Below are positions 48,170 to 57,521 of a DNA stretch of 64,000 nt, piece by piece (the stretch's first letter is position 1; every line of letters starts with the position of its first letter). Under the pieces are notes generated by a model, which saw nothing but the letters and a program-made list of their open reading frames with translations, was not told the DNA's origin and did no database searches. The DNA is from Streptomyces rishiriensis (lineage in GTDB: Bacteria; Actinomycetota; Actinomycetes; Streptomycetales; Streptomycetaceae). The position numbers were made by a program, and so were the translations under genes. The DNA is taken from positions 5,456,001-5,520,000 of the forward strand of contig NZ_JAUSWV010000002.1 in assembly GCF_030815485.1 (NCBI RefSeq). Reading direction: 5' to 3'.

Positions 48170-49003
48170 CTAGAAGAACCTCGGATCGTCGAAGACGCCG
48201 GACGCGACGAGATACACGTAGAAGTCGGCGAGCGCCACGCTCACCAGCGACACCCATGCCAGCAGCATGTGACGGGCGTTGAGCTTCCCCACGAACCGCC
48301 AGGCCCGGTAGCGCACGGGGTGTCTGGAGAAATGCTTCAGCTGGCCGCCGACGATGTGCCGGCAGGAATGGCAGGAGATGGTGTACGCCCAGATCAGCAC
48401 GATGTTGACCAGGAAGACCAGGGTCCCGAGGCCCATGTGGCCCCACGCGTAGTGCTCGTCGCGGAAGGCGAGCACGGTGTCGTAGGTGAGGATCCCGGCG
48501 ACGAGGATCGCGGCGTAGAAGAAGTACCGGTGGATGTTCTGCAGGATCAGCGGGAAGCGGGTCTCGCCGGTGTATTTCCGGTGGGGCTCGGCCACCGCGC
48601 AGGCGGGCGGCGACGCCCAGAAGCCGCGGTAGTAGGCCTTGCGGTAGTAGTAGCAGGTCAGGCGGAAGCCGAGCGGGAAGATCAGGATGAGGATCGCGGG
48701 GGAGAGGCCCCACCAGCCGCCGAACAGGTCCCAGTTCGGACCGGACCGCATGCTCTGGCAGTTCTCCGCCAGACACGGCGAGAAGAAGGGCGAGACGTAG
48801 GGCGCCGCGTAGTAGTCCGCGTTCGCGAAGGCCCGCCAGGTCGAGTAGACGACGAAGGCCAGCAGGCCGGCGGTGGTGGCCGCGGGAGCCAGCCACCAGC
48901 GGTCGCTCCGCAGATGAGGAGCGGCGATCGCGGCGCGCCCGGCGCCGCGTACGCCGCTCGGGGGACGGTGGTCGGTGGGTGAGGGTTCCGTACCAGTGGC
49001 CAA
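48170..49003 (-). CDS. Succinate dehydrogenase membrane anchor (Sdh1-type cytochrome b subunit)
   Basis: This 277-residue protein has five to six hydrophobic segments, including ATTAGLLAFVVYSTW, SPAILILIFPLGFRLTCYYY, AAILVAGILTYDTVLAF, GLGTLVFLVNIVLIWAYTI and LLAWVSLVSVALADFYVYL. Several histidines (QNIHRYFF, SCHSCRHIVGG) could ligate haem. It matches the single large anchor of the mycobacterial-type Sdh1 complex. The start is TTG 49003 with GGAG seven bases upstream; a later GTG codon (V18) is possible. It is followed by the two catalytic subunits. Confidence 0.88.
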   Translation of the reverse strand: MATGTEPSPTDHRPPSGVRGAGRAAIAAPHLRSDRWWLAPAATTAGLLAFVVYSTWRAFANADYYAAPYVSPFFSPCLAENCQSMRSGPNWDLFGGWWGLSPAILILIFPLGFRLTCYYYRKAYYRGFWASPPACAVAEPHRKYTGETRFPLILQNIHRYFFYAAILVAGILTYDTVLAFRDEHYAWGHMGLGTLVFLVNIVLIWAYTISCHSCRHIVGGQLKHFSRHPVRYRAWRFVGKLNARHMLLAWVSLVSVALADFYVYLVASGVFDDPRFF

Positions 49004-49021
49004 CTCAGGACTCCGGTCGGG

Positions 49022-49312
49022 TCAGGGGGCGTGCCGGCCCCGGGTGCCGAGTCCCTCGTCGTCCGTGTCGATCCACAGGGAGTCGTCGTAGGGGGTGTCG
49101 GGGATGGTGACGAGCTCCGGCCTGCGCGACGAGCCGGGCTGGGACACGGCCGCGCGCAGCAGCGCGACGCTCTCCCTCAGATGGTCGGCGTCGGCTCGGA
49201 CCCGGCGCATTTCCAGGTCGGTGCTGCCGAGCTGCTGCTCGAGGCGGCCGACGGACCGGGAGAGGTCGTCGAGGCAGCGCTGCGCCATTGTCAGATCGTC
49301 GTGCACGGACAT
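49022..49312 (-). CDS. Small coiled-coil protein preceding the sdh operon (96 aa)
   Basis: The likely start is ATG 49312 (MSVHDDLTMAQRCLDDLSR); an earlier start adds an Arg-rich piece. Residues 8-65 are heptad-like (LSRSVGRLEQQL, DADHLRESVALL), predicting a coiled coil, and the tail is acidic (DDSLWIDTDDEG). It stops 18 bases before the membrane-anchor start, so it is the first gene of the sdh operon. Such small proteins are conserved at this position in Streptomyces. Function unknown. Confidence 0.7.
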   Translation of the reverse strand: MSVHDDLTMAQRCLDDLSRSVGRLEQQLGSTDLEMRRVRADADHLRESVALLRAAVSQPGSSRRPELVTIPDTPYDDSLWIDTDDEGLGTRGRHAP

Positions 49313-49630
49313 GAGCAGTCCTCGCTTCCGTGTGGGCTGGGCCCTGGACGGCAACGTTCATGCGCCTGCGAGTGTTGCGCGTCACACCGGTGGATGTGAA
49401 GGCGTATGCAGCGATTGGCGGGTGCGTTGCTCCGCACGAGTGGCCTCGGCAGGCCCTGCCGCCGTGTCGCCCACGGCAGGCGAACCCTTTCCTCTTCAGT
49501 GAGCCATAGATCTGATCAACTCCAAAATACCGCCAAACGTGATCAAAACGCACCCGCATCGACGTATTCGCGTCCATGTGTCCTGGGGTGCCGGGTCACC
49601 GGCGGCAGCGGCTCACCGGAGGTACCAGAG
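49313..49630. other. Divergent promoter region of sdh and the solute-binding gene
   Basis: These 318 bases separate leftward sdh transcription from the rightward lipoprotein gene. The part from 49500 to 49560 is AT-rich for this genome and contains two TGATCAA copies (49513 and 49540). I cannot place -35 and -10 elements with confidence. Confidence 0.45.
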
Positions 49631-51853
49631 ATGTCCCACGACGGCGTCGGCCCGCGCGCGGTCACGCGCTCGGTCGCCTTCCTCACCGCGGGCGCGCTCG
49701 CGGTGCCCCTGCTGTCCGGCTGCGGATCCGCGGACGAGGCAGGCAAGCCCCTGGCCCGCCAGGACATCGCCCCGGCAGGCCGGGCCCGGATCGCTGAGGG
49801 CGGCACCCTGCGCTGGGCGGTGGACGCGGTGCCGGAGACCTTCAACACCTTCCAGTCGGACGCGGACGCCACGACCACCCGGGTCGCCCAGGCCGTCCTG
49901 CCCTCCATGTACCGGCTCGACGCGGCCGGGCGCCCGCAGCGCGACTCCGACTATCTGGAGTCGGCGAAGGTCGTCGACACCGAGCCCAAGCAGGTCGTCC
50001 TGTACAAGCTGAACCAGCAGGCCGTCTGGAGCGACGGCCGGGAGATCGGCGCCGCCGACTTCGCCGCCCAGTGGCGGGCCCTGGCGGGCAAGGACAGCGC
50101 CTACTGGACCGCCCGCAACGCCGGCTACGAGCGCATCGAGAAGATCGAGCGCGGTGACAACGACCTGGAGGTCCGGGTCACCTTCAAGCGGACCTACGCC
50201 GACTGGCGCTCGTTGTTCTCCCCGCTGTATCCCAAGGACGTCATGGGCACGCCCGACGCGTTCAACGACGGGGCGCGCCGCAAGCTCAAGGTGACCGCCG
50301 GTCCGTTCGTGGTGAAGAAGGTCGACCGCAAGAAGGACGAGGTGCGGCTCACCCGCAACGACCGCTGGTGGGGCCGGCCGGCCAAGCTGTCCGAGATCGT
50401 GCTGACGGCCGTCCCGAGGAACGAGCGGACGTCCGCGCTGGCCGCCGGGAAGATCGATCTGGCCGAGATCGACCCGGCCGCCGCGCAGCGCGTCGACGGC
50501 GCCGCGAACGGCACGGCCGGACCGCTCGCCGGTCCCGGCTCCGGGCGCACCGCCGCGAAGGCGCTGCGTTCCTGGGCGCTCGCCCACGGTTCGGACGAGG
50601 ACACGGCCGAGGACGAGACCGAGGCACGCACCAAGCTGACCAAGGCGATCGCGAAGTGGGAGGAGCAGCAGAAGGCGCTGCGCGACTTCGAGGTGCGCAG
50701 ATCGCTGGAGCCGGCGTACACCCAGCTGGCGCTGAACGGCGCGGACGGACCGCTGGCGGACGAGCGGGTGCGGCGGGCCGTCGCCCGCGCGCTCGACCGC
50801 AGGGCACTGGCCAAGGTCGTGCTGAAGCCGCTGGGTCTGCCCGCGGAGCCGGTCGGCAGCCATCTGGCCCTGGCCGGGCAGGACGCGTACGCCGACAACA
50901 GCGGGGCGCTGGGCGGCCAGGACACCACCGAGGCGCAGGCGCTGCTCGCGGACGCCGGGTGGGTGCCCGGCGGCCCGGTCAAGAAGCAGGAGAAGGGCGA
51001 GAAGGCGGCCGGGTCGGCGGGGAAGAAGGCGGGCTCCGAGGACGAGGACGACTCCGCGGACGGCGACGACACGTACATCGTCGGTGCGGACGACAAGGCG
51101 CCGGCCAGGACGGGCCGCGAGGAGAAGCGACACGTCACGAAGGGCGAGAGCGCGCGCAGGAGCGACGACGGCGGCCGGCAGCTCGCCCAGGACGGCAAGC
51201 AGTTCAAGCAGCTGCACCAGGGCGGCGCCCCCGGCGCCTACGCCCCGAAGGGCACCGCCGCGCCGGCCGCCGCCCCGGCCAAGGCGCTGGCCAAGGACGG
51301 CAAGGCGCTCAGCCTGCGGTTCGTGCTGCCGTCCGGCCCCGGGTCGGAGCCGCTGGCGGCGGTCGCCGAGCGGATCACGAGGATGCTGGCGAAGGTCGGC
51401 ATCGGCACGGACATCACCAAGGTCTCGGACGAGAGCTACTTCAAGGACCACATCGCCTCCGGGCAGTACGACCTCGCGCTGTACTCCTGGCCCGGGTCCG
51501 CCTTCCCCGCCACCGACGCCCGGCCGATCTACGCCAAGCCGGTGCCGGCCGCCGACGGCTCGCTGAGCGTCGAACAGAACTACACACGGGTCGGCACCGA
51601 CCAGGTCGACCAACTGTTCGAGCAGGCGGTCTCGACCCTGGACGAGGAAGAACAGCGGTCCCTGATCCGCAAGGCCGACTCCCGCATCTGGGCGGCTGCC
51701 GGATCGATTCCTCTCTATCAGCGCCCCCAGCTCACCGCGGTACGCAAGACCCTGGTCAACGCGGGTGCCTTCGGCTTCCAGACCCCCGTCTACCAGGACA
51801 TGGGCTTTCTGAAGAAGGGCGCCAAGGCCTCCGCGAGCCCCTCCCCAAAGTGA
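49631..51853 (+). CDS. Peptide-type ABC solute-binding lipoprotein with a charged insert
   Basis: This is a 740-residue family 5 extracellular solute-binding protein. The signal peptide ends in the lipobox LLSGC (Cys31). The binding domain contains GGTLRWAVDAVPETFNTFQ and the usual ADERVRRAVARALDR segment. Between about residues 450 and 557 is a long Lys/Glu/Asp/Ala-rich low-complexity insert, which splits the second lobe and is unusual for the family. GGAGG lies 11 bases before the ATG. No permease or ATPase gene is adjacent; the nearest are those of the bldK-like operon 2.7 kb away, so it may share that transporter. Confidence 0.85.
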   Translation: MSHDGVGPRAVTRSVAFLTAGALAVPLLSGCGSADEAGKPLARQDIAPAGRARIAEGGTLRWAVDAVPETFNTFQSDADATTTRVAQAVLPSMYRLDAAGRPQRDSDYLESAKVVDTEPKQVVLYKLNQQAVWSDGREIGAADFAAQWRALAGKDSAYWTARNAGYERIEKIERGDNDLEVRVTFKRTYADWRSLFSPLYPKDVMGTPDAFNDGARRKLKVTAGPFVVKKVDRKKDEVRLTRNDRWWGRPAKLSEIVLTAVPRNERTSALAAGKIDLAEIDPAAAQRVDGAANGTAGPLAGPGSGRTAAKALRSWALAHGSDEDTAEDETEARTKLTKAIAKWEEQQKALRDFEVRRSLEPAYTQLALNGADGPLADERVRRAVARALDRRALAKVVLKPLGLPAEPVGSHLALAGQDAYADNSGALGGQDTTEAQALLADAGWVPGGPVKKQEKGEKAAGSAGKKAGSEDEDDSADGDDTYIVGADDKAPARTGREEKRHVTKGESARRSDDGGRQLAQDGKQFKQLHQGGAPGAYAPKGTAAPAAAPAKALAKDGKALSLRFVLPSGPGSEPLAAVAERITRMLAKVGIGTDITKVSDESYFKDHIASGQYDLALYSWPGSAFPATDARPIYAKPVPAADGSLSVEQNYTRVGTDQVDQLFEQAVSTLDEEEQRSLIRKADSRIWAAAGSIPLYQRPQLTAVRKTLVNAGAFGFQTPVYQDMGFLKKGAKASASPSPK

Positions 51854-51880
51854 GCGCGCGGTGAGTTCGAAGTGAGCCGA

Positions 51881-51914
51881 GTGGCCCTGCGGGGGCCGTC
51901 CCCCGCCGGGCCAC
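51881..51914 (+). terminator. Terminator hairpin after the solute-binding gene
   Basis: GTGGCCCTGCGGGGG (51881-51895) pairs with CCCCCGCCGGGCCAC (51900-51914), with two unpaired positions in the stem and a four-base loop. There is no T-run. It lies 27 bases past the stop codon. A TACCAT at 51916-51921 just after it may be the -10 of typA. Confidence 0.65.
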
Positions 51915-52016
51915 GTACCATGGGGTGAGGCCGTGGCGTCCTCAAGCCCGGCAGGGCCCGCGTAACACAGACGTACGCAGCAGGGTCGCCCTCACACTCC
52001 GGGAGAACGCCGCTTT

Positions 52017-53924
52017 ATGGCCACGCGCCACGACATTCGCAACGTAGCCATCGTCGCCCACGTCGACCACGGCAAGACGACTCTGGTCGATGCCATGCTC
52101 AAGCAGGCCGGTGCCTTCGCCGCGCACGCTGCCGAGTCGCTCGACGACCGCATGATGGACTCGAACGACCTGGAGCGTGAGAAGGGCATCACGATCCTCG
52201 CCAAGAACACGGCGGTGAAGTACCACCCCAAGGACGGGGGGGACGTCATCACCATCAACATCATCGACACCCCCGGTCACGCCGACTTCGGCGGCGAGGT
52301 GGAGCGCGGCCTGTCGATGGTCGACGCCGTCGTGCTGCTGGTGGACGCCTCCGAGGGCCCGCTGCCGCAGACCCGCTTCGTGCTGCGCAAGGCCCTCCAG
52401 GCCCGCCTGCCCGTCATCCTGTGCATCAACAAGACGGACCGGCCGGACTCGCGCATCGACGAGGTCGTGAACGAGGCCTACGACCTCTTCCTCGACCTCG
52501 ACGCCGACGAGGAGCAGATCGAGTTCCCCATCGTCTACGCGTGTGCGCGTGACGGTGTCGCCTCGCTGACCAAGCCGGAGGACGGCACGGTCCCGCAGGA
52601 CAGCGACAGCCTGGAGCCGTTCTTCTCCACGATCCTGTCGCACGTCCCGGCCCCGCAGTTCGACGAGGCGGCTCCGCTCCAGGCGCACGTCACCAACCTG
52701 GACGCCGACAACTTCCTCGGCCGTATCGCGCTGCTCCGCGTCGAGCAGGGCGAGCTGCGCAAGGGTCAGACCGTCACGTGGATCAAGCGCGACGGCACCA
52801 TGTCCAACGTGCGCATCACCGAGCTGCTGATGACCGAGGCGCTCACCCGCAGGCCCGCCGAGAAGGCCGGCCCGGGTGACATCTGCGCCGTCGCCGGTAT
52901 CCCGGAGATCATGATCGGCGAGACCCTCGCCGATCCCGAGAACCCGATCGCGCTGCCGCTCATCACGGTCGACGAGCCGGCCATCTCGATGACCATCGGC
53001 ACCAACACCTCGCCGCTGGTCGGCCGGGGCGGTACCGGCAAGGGCGCCGAGAACAAGGCCGCGGTCAAGGACCGCAAGGTCACCGCCCGCCAGGTCAAGG
53101 ACCGCCTCGACCGCGAGCTGGTCGGTAACGTCTCGCTCCGCGTCCTGGACACCGAGCGTCCCGACGCCTGGGAGGTGCAGGGCCGCGGTGAGCTGGCGCT
53201 GGCCATCCTGGTCGAGCAGATGCGTCGCGAGGGCTTCGAGCTGACCATCGGCAAGCCGCAGGTCGTCACGAAGGACGTCGACGGCAAGGTCTACGAGCCG
53301 GTCGAGCGCATGACGATCGACGTGCCCGAGGAGCACATGGGCGCGGTCACGCAGCTCATGGGCGTCCGCAAGGGCCGGATGGACAACATGTCCAACCACG
53401 GTTCGGGCTGGGTCCGCATGGAGTTCGTCGTGCCCTCCCGCGGTCTCATCGGCTTCCGTACCGAGTTCCTGACCGGCACGCGCGGCACGGGTATCGCCCA
53501 CTCCATCCACGAGGGCCACGAGCCCTGGTTCGGCACGCTGACGACCCGTAACAACGGCTCGCTGGTCGCCGACCGCGCCGGTGCCGTCACCGCGTTCGCG
53601 ATGACGAACCTCCAGGAGCGCGGTGTGCTGTTCACCGACCCCGGCACCGAGGTGTACGAGGGCATGATCGTCGGCGAGAACTCGCGCTCCGACGACATGG
53701 ACGTGAACATCACCAAGGAGAAGAAGCTCACGAACATGCGGTCGTCGTCGGCCGACTCGTTCGAGGCCATCGTGCCGCCGCGCAAGCTGTCGCTCGAGCA
53801 GTCGCTGGAGTTCTGCCGCGACGACGAGTGCGTCGAGGTGACCCCGGAGGCGGTTCGCATCCGCAAGGTCGTGCTCGACCAGCGCGACCGTGCCCGTACC
53901 GCCAGCCGCGCCAAGCACGGCTGA
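52017..53924 (+). CDS. typA: Translational GTPase TypA/BipA
   Basis: This 635-residue ribosome-associated GTPase has G1 AHVDHGKTTLVDAML, switch/G2 EREKGITILAKNTAV, G3 DTPGHADFGGEVERG, G4 NKTDRPDSR and a G5 SA-equivalent. Domains II and III and the TypA-specific C-terminal domain (DDMDVNITKEKKLTNMR) follow. TypA assists 50S assembly and stress adaptation. GGGAGA lies 10 to 15 bases before the ATG. It lies just upstream of the bldK-like operon, as I recall it does in S. coelicolor. Confidence 0.97.
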   Translation: MATRHDIRNVAIVAHVDHGKTTLVDAMLKQAGAFAAHAAESLDDRMMDSNDLEREKGITILAKNTAVKYHPKDGGDVITINIIDTPGHADFGGEVERGLSMVDAVVLLVDASEGPLPQTRFVLRKALQARLPVILCINKTDRPDSRIDEVVNEAYDLFLDLDADEEQIEFPIVYACARDGVASLTKPEDGTVPQDSDSLEPFFSTILSHVPAPQFDEAAPLQAHVTNLDADNFLGRIALLRVEQGELRKGQTVTWIKRDGTMSNVRITELLMTEALTRRPAEKAGPGDICAVAGIPEIMIGETLADPENPIALPLITVDEPAISMTIGTNTSPLVGRGGTGKGAENKAAVKDRKVTARQVKDRLDRELVGNVSLRVLDTERPDAWEVQGRGELALAILVEQMRREGFELTIGKPQVVTKDVDGKVYEPVERMTIDVPEEHMGAVTQLMGVRKGRMDNMSNHGSGWVRMEFVVPSRGLIGFRTEFLTGTRGTGIAHSIHEGHEPWFGTLTTRNNGSLVADRAGAVTAFAMTNLQERGVLFTDPGTEVYEGMIVGENSRSDDMDVNITKEKKLTNMRSSSADSFEAIVPPRKLSLEQSLEFCRDDECVEVTPEAVRIRKVVLDQRDRARTASRAKHG

Positions 53925-53956
53925 TCCGCGGGTAGTTCACCGCCGCAGCACACTCC

Positions 53957-53996
53957 GAAGCCCGGGTGTCCCCATCGTGGGGACGCCCGGGCTTTT
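53957..53996 (+). terminator. Intrinsic terminator after typA
   Basis: A 17-bp stem (53958-53974 with 53978-53994, one G-T pair) closes on a three-base loop and runs into TTTT at 53993-53996. It is a strong terminator 33 bases after the typA stop. Confidence 0.9.
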
Positions 53997-54348
53997 CGCA
54001 ACCCGTTTTTCGGAGCCCTCGCGGTGCCGTCTGTCCGAAATGCGGAGATCCTCGCCCGATACCCATGTAACAAGTCCGTTTCGCGGCCTTCTCGCGCCAG
54101 AGACTTTGTCCGGATTTTGGAAGATCTAGGCGCCAGCTGTGACTGAATTGAGATTTAAAGACAGTGGTCGGCACATGGCGCATGCCAGATAGTTAGCCGC
54201 GTAACGCTCGGGTCAATGGGTCTCGCGCTGTGGGGACAGCGCCGACTCGCGAGCACCAGGGGGTGTCTGACCCTCCGTCAGGGGTGTCGGAGGTCGGACG
54301 AGCGCCCCCTCCTGTCGGTGAACACGTGGAGTCACAAGGAGGATCCCC

Positions 54349-54417
54349 ATGCCAGTCGAACGACCCATGCGGTCCATCACCGGTCTGCCCGCCCCCGCCC
54401 GCGGCGACTGTCACTGA
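54349..54417 (+). CDS. Possible 22-residue upstream leader peptide of the bldK-like operon
   Basis: An ATG at 54349 preceded by AAGGAGGA at ideal spacing opens a 22-codon frame, MPVERPMRSITGLPAPARGD then Cys-His and TGA. Its ribosome-binding site is far better than that of the permease gene 180 bases downstream. Upstream, 54263-54299 can fold into an imperfect hairpin. The whole 53997-54595 gap has no larger gene; its left part (about 54120-54210) is AT-richer and probably holds the promoter. The peptide could serve translational attenuation or be a decoy; this is inference from the ribosome-binding site alone. Confidence 0.5.
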   Translation: MPVERPMRSITGLPAPARGDCH

Positions 54418-54595
54418 CCTGACGTCCGGCCGCCCACCGCGGCCGTTCGGCTACGCGCGTCCGGCTGCGGCTTCTTCGGCACCGCCCGTCCGGCGCGCCC
54501 CGGCGTCCCTTCATGCACCGAGCGGCGATCACGCGGCAGTCCGCGTGCGTCGTCGGCTCGGCACACCCACACCCGTGAAGTGAAATGGGCGAACT

Positions 54596-55630
54596 GTGAC
54601 AAGTCCTACCGACATCGAGGGCGGCGGTACGTCGGTCGTGGTCGACGGCGACCAGGAGCCGGCGGCGGCGTCCGAGGCCAAGGTGCCCGTGGGCCGGTCT
54701 CCCGGTCAGCTCATGTGGCTCCGCTTCAAGCGGGACCGCACGGGCGTGATCTCCGCGTACGTCGTGCTGTGCTTCTTCCTGGTCGGCCTGCTCGCTCCGT
54801 TGATCGCCAAGCTCTACGGCAAGAACCCGTACACCGTGTACGCGGACGAACGGCCGGAGTTGTTCGACAGCGCGGGCGTGCCGGTGCAGCCCAACGGCGG
54901 GATCAGCGGCGAGTTCTGGTTCGGCCTCGAACCGGGCAACGGCTACGACGTCTTCACCAAGCTGCTCTACGGAATCCGCAACTCCCTGGGGATCTCCCTC
55001 GCGGTGACCGTCGCCACCGTGCTGACCGGCATCCTCCTCGGGGTCGCGGCCGGCTATCTCGGCGGCAGGACGGACTTCCTGATCAGCCGGGTGATCGACT
55101 TCCTGCTCGCCATCCCGGCCCAGCTGTTCTTCATCGCGAGCATGCCGGTCGTGGTCTCCCTGTTCGTCAGCCCGCGCGACGAGACGCCGGTCTACGTCCG
55201 GGTCGTGGCCCTGATCTCGGTGCAGTGGGTTCTCGGCTGGATGAGCCTCGGCCGCATCCTGCGCGGCACCAGTCTCGCCCTGCGGGAACGGGAGTTCATC
55301 GAGGCCGCCAAGGTGAGCGGGGCGCCACCGGGGCGGATCATCCGCAAGGAGATCCTGCCCAACGTGGTCACACCGATCCTGGTGCAGGCCACCTACATGC
55401 TGCCGAACTTCGTGACCGCCGAGGCGGGTCTGTCCTTCCTCGGCGTGGGACTGGTCGAACCGACGCCGGACTGGGGCCAGATGTTCTCCAAGGCGGCGAC
55501 CGAACTGGTGATGCAGAACGACATCACCTACATGTTCTTCCCCGGTGTCTCGATGATCATCTTCATCGTGGCGTTCAACCTGCTCGGGGACTCGGTCAGG
55601 GACGCCTTCGACCCCAAGACGGCGCGCTGA
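54596..55630 (+). CDS. bldKA: Oligopeptide ABC transporter permease (DppC/OppC-type)
   Basis: This is a 344-residue permease. Residues 1-40 are cytoplasmic, then comes the first helix (VISAYVVLCFFLVGLLAPLI), an extracellular loop, and the inner-membrane permease domain with four to five more helices. The EAA loop is AAKVSGAPPGRIIRKEILPN and the typical EAGLSFLGVGL follows. It would pair with the OppB-type permease at 57625. Gene order permease, lipoprotein, permease, ATPase, ATPase and position next to typA match bldKABCDE of S. coelicolor, whose transporter imports an oligopeptide signal needed for aerial growth. The start is GTG 54596 without a strong ribosome-binding site. Confidence 0.85.
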   Translation: MTSPTDIEGGGTSVVVDGDQEPAAASEAKVPVGRSPGQLMWLRFKRDRTGVISAYVVLCFFLVGLLAPLIAKLYGKNPYTVYADERPELFDSAGVPVQPNGGISGEFWFGLEPGNGYDVFTKLLYGIRNSLGISLAVTVATVLTGILLGVAAGYLGGRTDFLISRVIDFLLAIPAQLFFIASMPVVVSLFVSPRDETPVYVRVVALISVQWVLGWMSLGRILRGTSLALREREFIEAAKVSGAPPGRIIRKEILPNVVTPILVQATYMLPNFVTAEAGLSFLGVGLVEPTPDWGQMFSKAATELVMQNDITYMFFPGVSMIIFIVAFNLLGDSVRDAFDPKTAR

Positions 55631-55695
55631 CCCGCACATCACGTTCTTTGGACTCACAGAGTGCTGGACTCACAGAGATGGGTGGGAAACGAGTG

Positions 55696-57501
55696 ATGGG
55701 TAAGGGTGGACGCCGCGCGTACGCCGCGCTCTCGCTGGTCGCTGCCGGAGCGCTCGTGCTCTCCGGTTGCAGCGAGGGCGGCAGCAAGGAAGGCAGCAAC
55801 AAGGACGACAAGGAGAACGCCCAACGCCAGCAGTCCTCCATCGACTTCGGCGACACCAAGGCCTCGACCGGTCCGGCCGCCGAGGTCCCCGGCGCCAAGC
55901 CCGGAGGCGCGGTCACCGTTCTCCAGAGAGACAGCTACGCGCACCTCGACCCCGGGCAGATCTACGTCTCCGACGAGATGGCGCTGTCGCAGCTCATCCA
56001 CCGCGGTCTGACCGGCTACAAGGCGACCGGTGAGGACGGCAAGAAGCACGAGGTCGTCGGTGACCTGGCCACCGACAGCGGCAAGACGTCGGACGGCGGG
56101 AAGACCTGGTCCTACACGCTGAAGGACGGGGTGAAGTGGGCCGACGGCTCCGCGATCACCGCCACGGACGTGCGCCACACCTTCGAGCGGCTGTTCGCGC
56201 CGTTCGTCGCCAACGGCCCGACCTTCATCCAGCAGTGGCTCGCCGACACGCCGGGCACCGGGTACCGCGACCTGCTGAAGGGCGGCCCGTACGGCGGCAA
56301 GCACCTGCCGGACACCGTCCTGGAGACGCCGGACGCGAAGACGATCGTCTTCAAGTTCAAGAAGCCGAAGCCGGATCTGCCGTACGCGCTGGCCATGGCC
56401 GGCTACTCGCTCGTCTCGAAGGCGAAGGACACCAAGGAGAAGTACGACAAGGCCCCGATGACCTCGGGCCCGTACAAGATCCAGGAATTCAAGTCCGGCA
56501 AGTCCATGGTCCTGGTGAAGAACACCAACTGGGACCCGAAGACCGACCCGATCCGGCACCAGTACATCGACCGGTTCACCTTCGCGTTCAACAAGCAGTA
56601 CGAGGACTCCACCAAGGCCATCCTCGACGACTCCGGGGCCAACGCGACCGCGGTCAGCTTCAACAACGAGGTCGACGCGGGCAACCTGTCCAAGGTGCTC
56701 GCCGACGCGACGCTGAAGTCCCGCACCGTCTCCGGCTACCAGCCGTACGTGGGTCAGATGGACATCAACCTGACCCAGAAGGAGATGCAGGACAAGACGG
56801 TCCGCGAGGCCATCGCCTACGCCCTGCCGATCACCCCGTTCGTGCGCGCCTACGGCGGTACCGCGGCCCGCGAGGTCGCCGGCGGGCTGATCAGCCCGAC
56901 CGTCTCCGGCTACAACCCGAACTTCGACCCGTTCGGCAAGAAGAAGAAGCCGGCCGGTGACCCGGTCAAGGCCAAGGAGCTCCTGGAGAAGGCCGGCAAG
57001 GTGGGCCTGAAGCTGACCTTCGGCTACATCAACACGCCCGAGGGCCAGCAGTACTCCACCGCCATGGCCGCGGGTCTGGAGAAGGCCGGCTTCGACGTCC
57101 AGCGCCAGGAGATCCCGGCCGAGACGTACTACGACCAGGTCGGCAAGGTCACCAACAACTTCGACATCTACCACACCGCGTGGGGCGCCGACTGGCCGAG
57201 CTCCTCGACCGTCATCCCGCCGCTGTACGACGGACGCCAGATCCAGGACGGCGCGGCGAACTACTCGCACGTCAACGACCCGAAGGTGAACGCCGACATC
57301 GACAAGGCGAGCACCATCACCGACCCGATCAAGGCCGCGGAGGCCTGGAACAAGATCAACGAGTACATCGTGAAGGACGTCGTCTCCAACATCCCGACGG
57401 CGTACTACAAGCAGACCCAGATCGCCGGCTCGAAGATCGGCGGCCTCGTGTACGACGACGTCATCGGCGGCATCGACCCGCGCAGGCTGTTTGTGAAGTA
57501 A
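55696..57501 (+). CDS. bldKB: Oligopeptide-binding lipoprotein
   Basis: This 601-residue solute-binding protein has a signal peptide ending in the lipobox LVLSGC (Cys25) and a Ser/Lys/Asp linker. The family 5 binding fold contains YTLKDGVKWADGSAITATDV (the family's signature region) and a C-terminal NEYIVKDVVSNIPTAYY. ATG 55678, six codons upstream, is an alternative start. Its length is close to what I recall for S. coelicolor BldKB (about 600 residues). It is followed by a stem-loop that could stabilise its message. It should capture peptides outside the cell for the bldKA/KC channel. Confidence 0.85.
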   Translation: MGKGGRRAYAALSLVAAGALVLSGCSEGGSKEGSNKDDKENAQRQQSSIDFGDTKASTGPAAEVPGAKPGGAVTVLQRDSYAHLDPGQIYVSDEMALSQLIHRGLTGYKATGEDGKKHEVVGDLATDSGKTSDGGKTWSYTLKDGVKWADGSAITATDVRHTFERLFAPFVANGPTFIQQWLADTPGTGYRDLLKGGPYGGKHLPDTVLETPDAKTIVFKFKKPKPDLPYALAMAGYSLVSKAKDTKEKYDKAPMTSGPYKIQEFKSGKSMVLVKNTNWDPKTDPIRHQYIDRFTFAFNKQYEDSTKAILDDSGANATAVSFNNEVDAGNLSKVLADATLKSRTVSGYQPYVGQMDINLTQKEMQDKTVREAIAYALPITPFVRAYGGTAAREVAGGLISPTVSGYNPNFDPFGKKKKPAGDPVKAKELLEKAGKVGLKLTFGYINTPEGQQYSTAMAAGLEKAGFDVQRQEIPAETYYDQVGKVTNNFDIYHTAWGADWPSSSTVIPPLYDGRQIQDGAANYSHVNDPKVNADIDKASTITDPIKAAEAWNKINEYIVKDVVSNIPTAYYKQTQIAGSKIGGLVYDDVIGGIDPRRLFVK

Positions 57502-57521
57502 CCCCTTCCCGAGCGCGGCGC

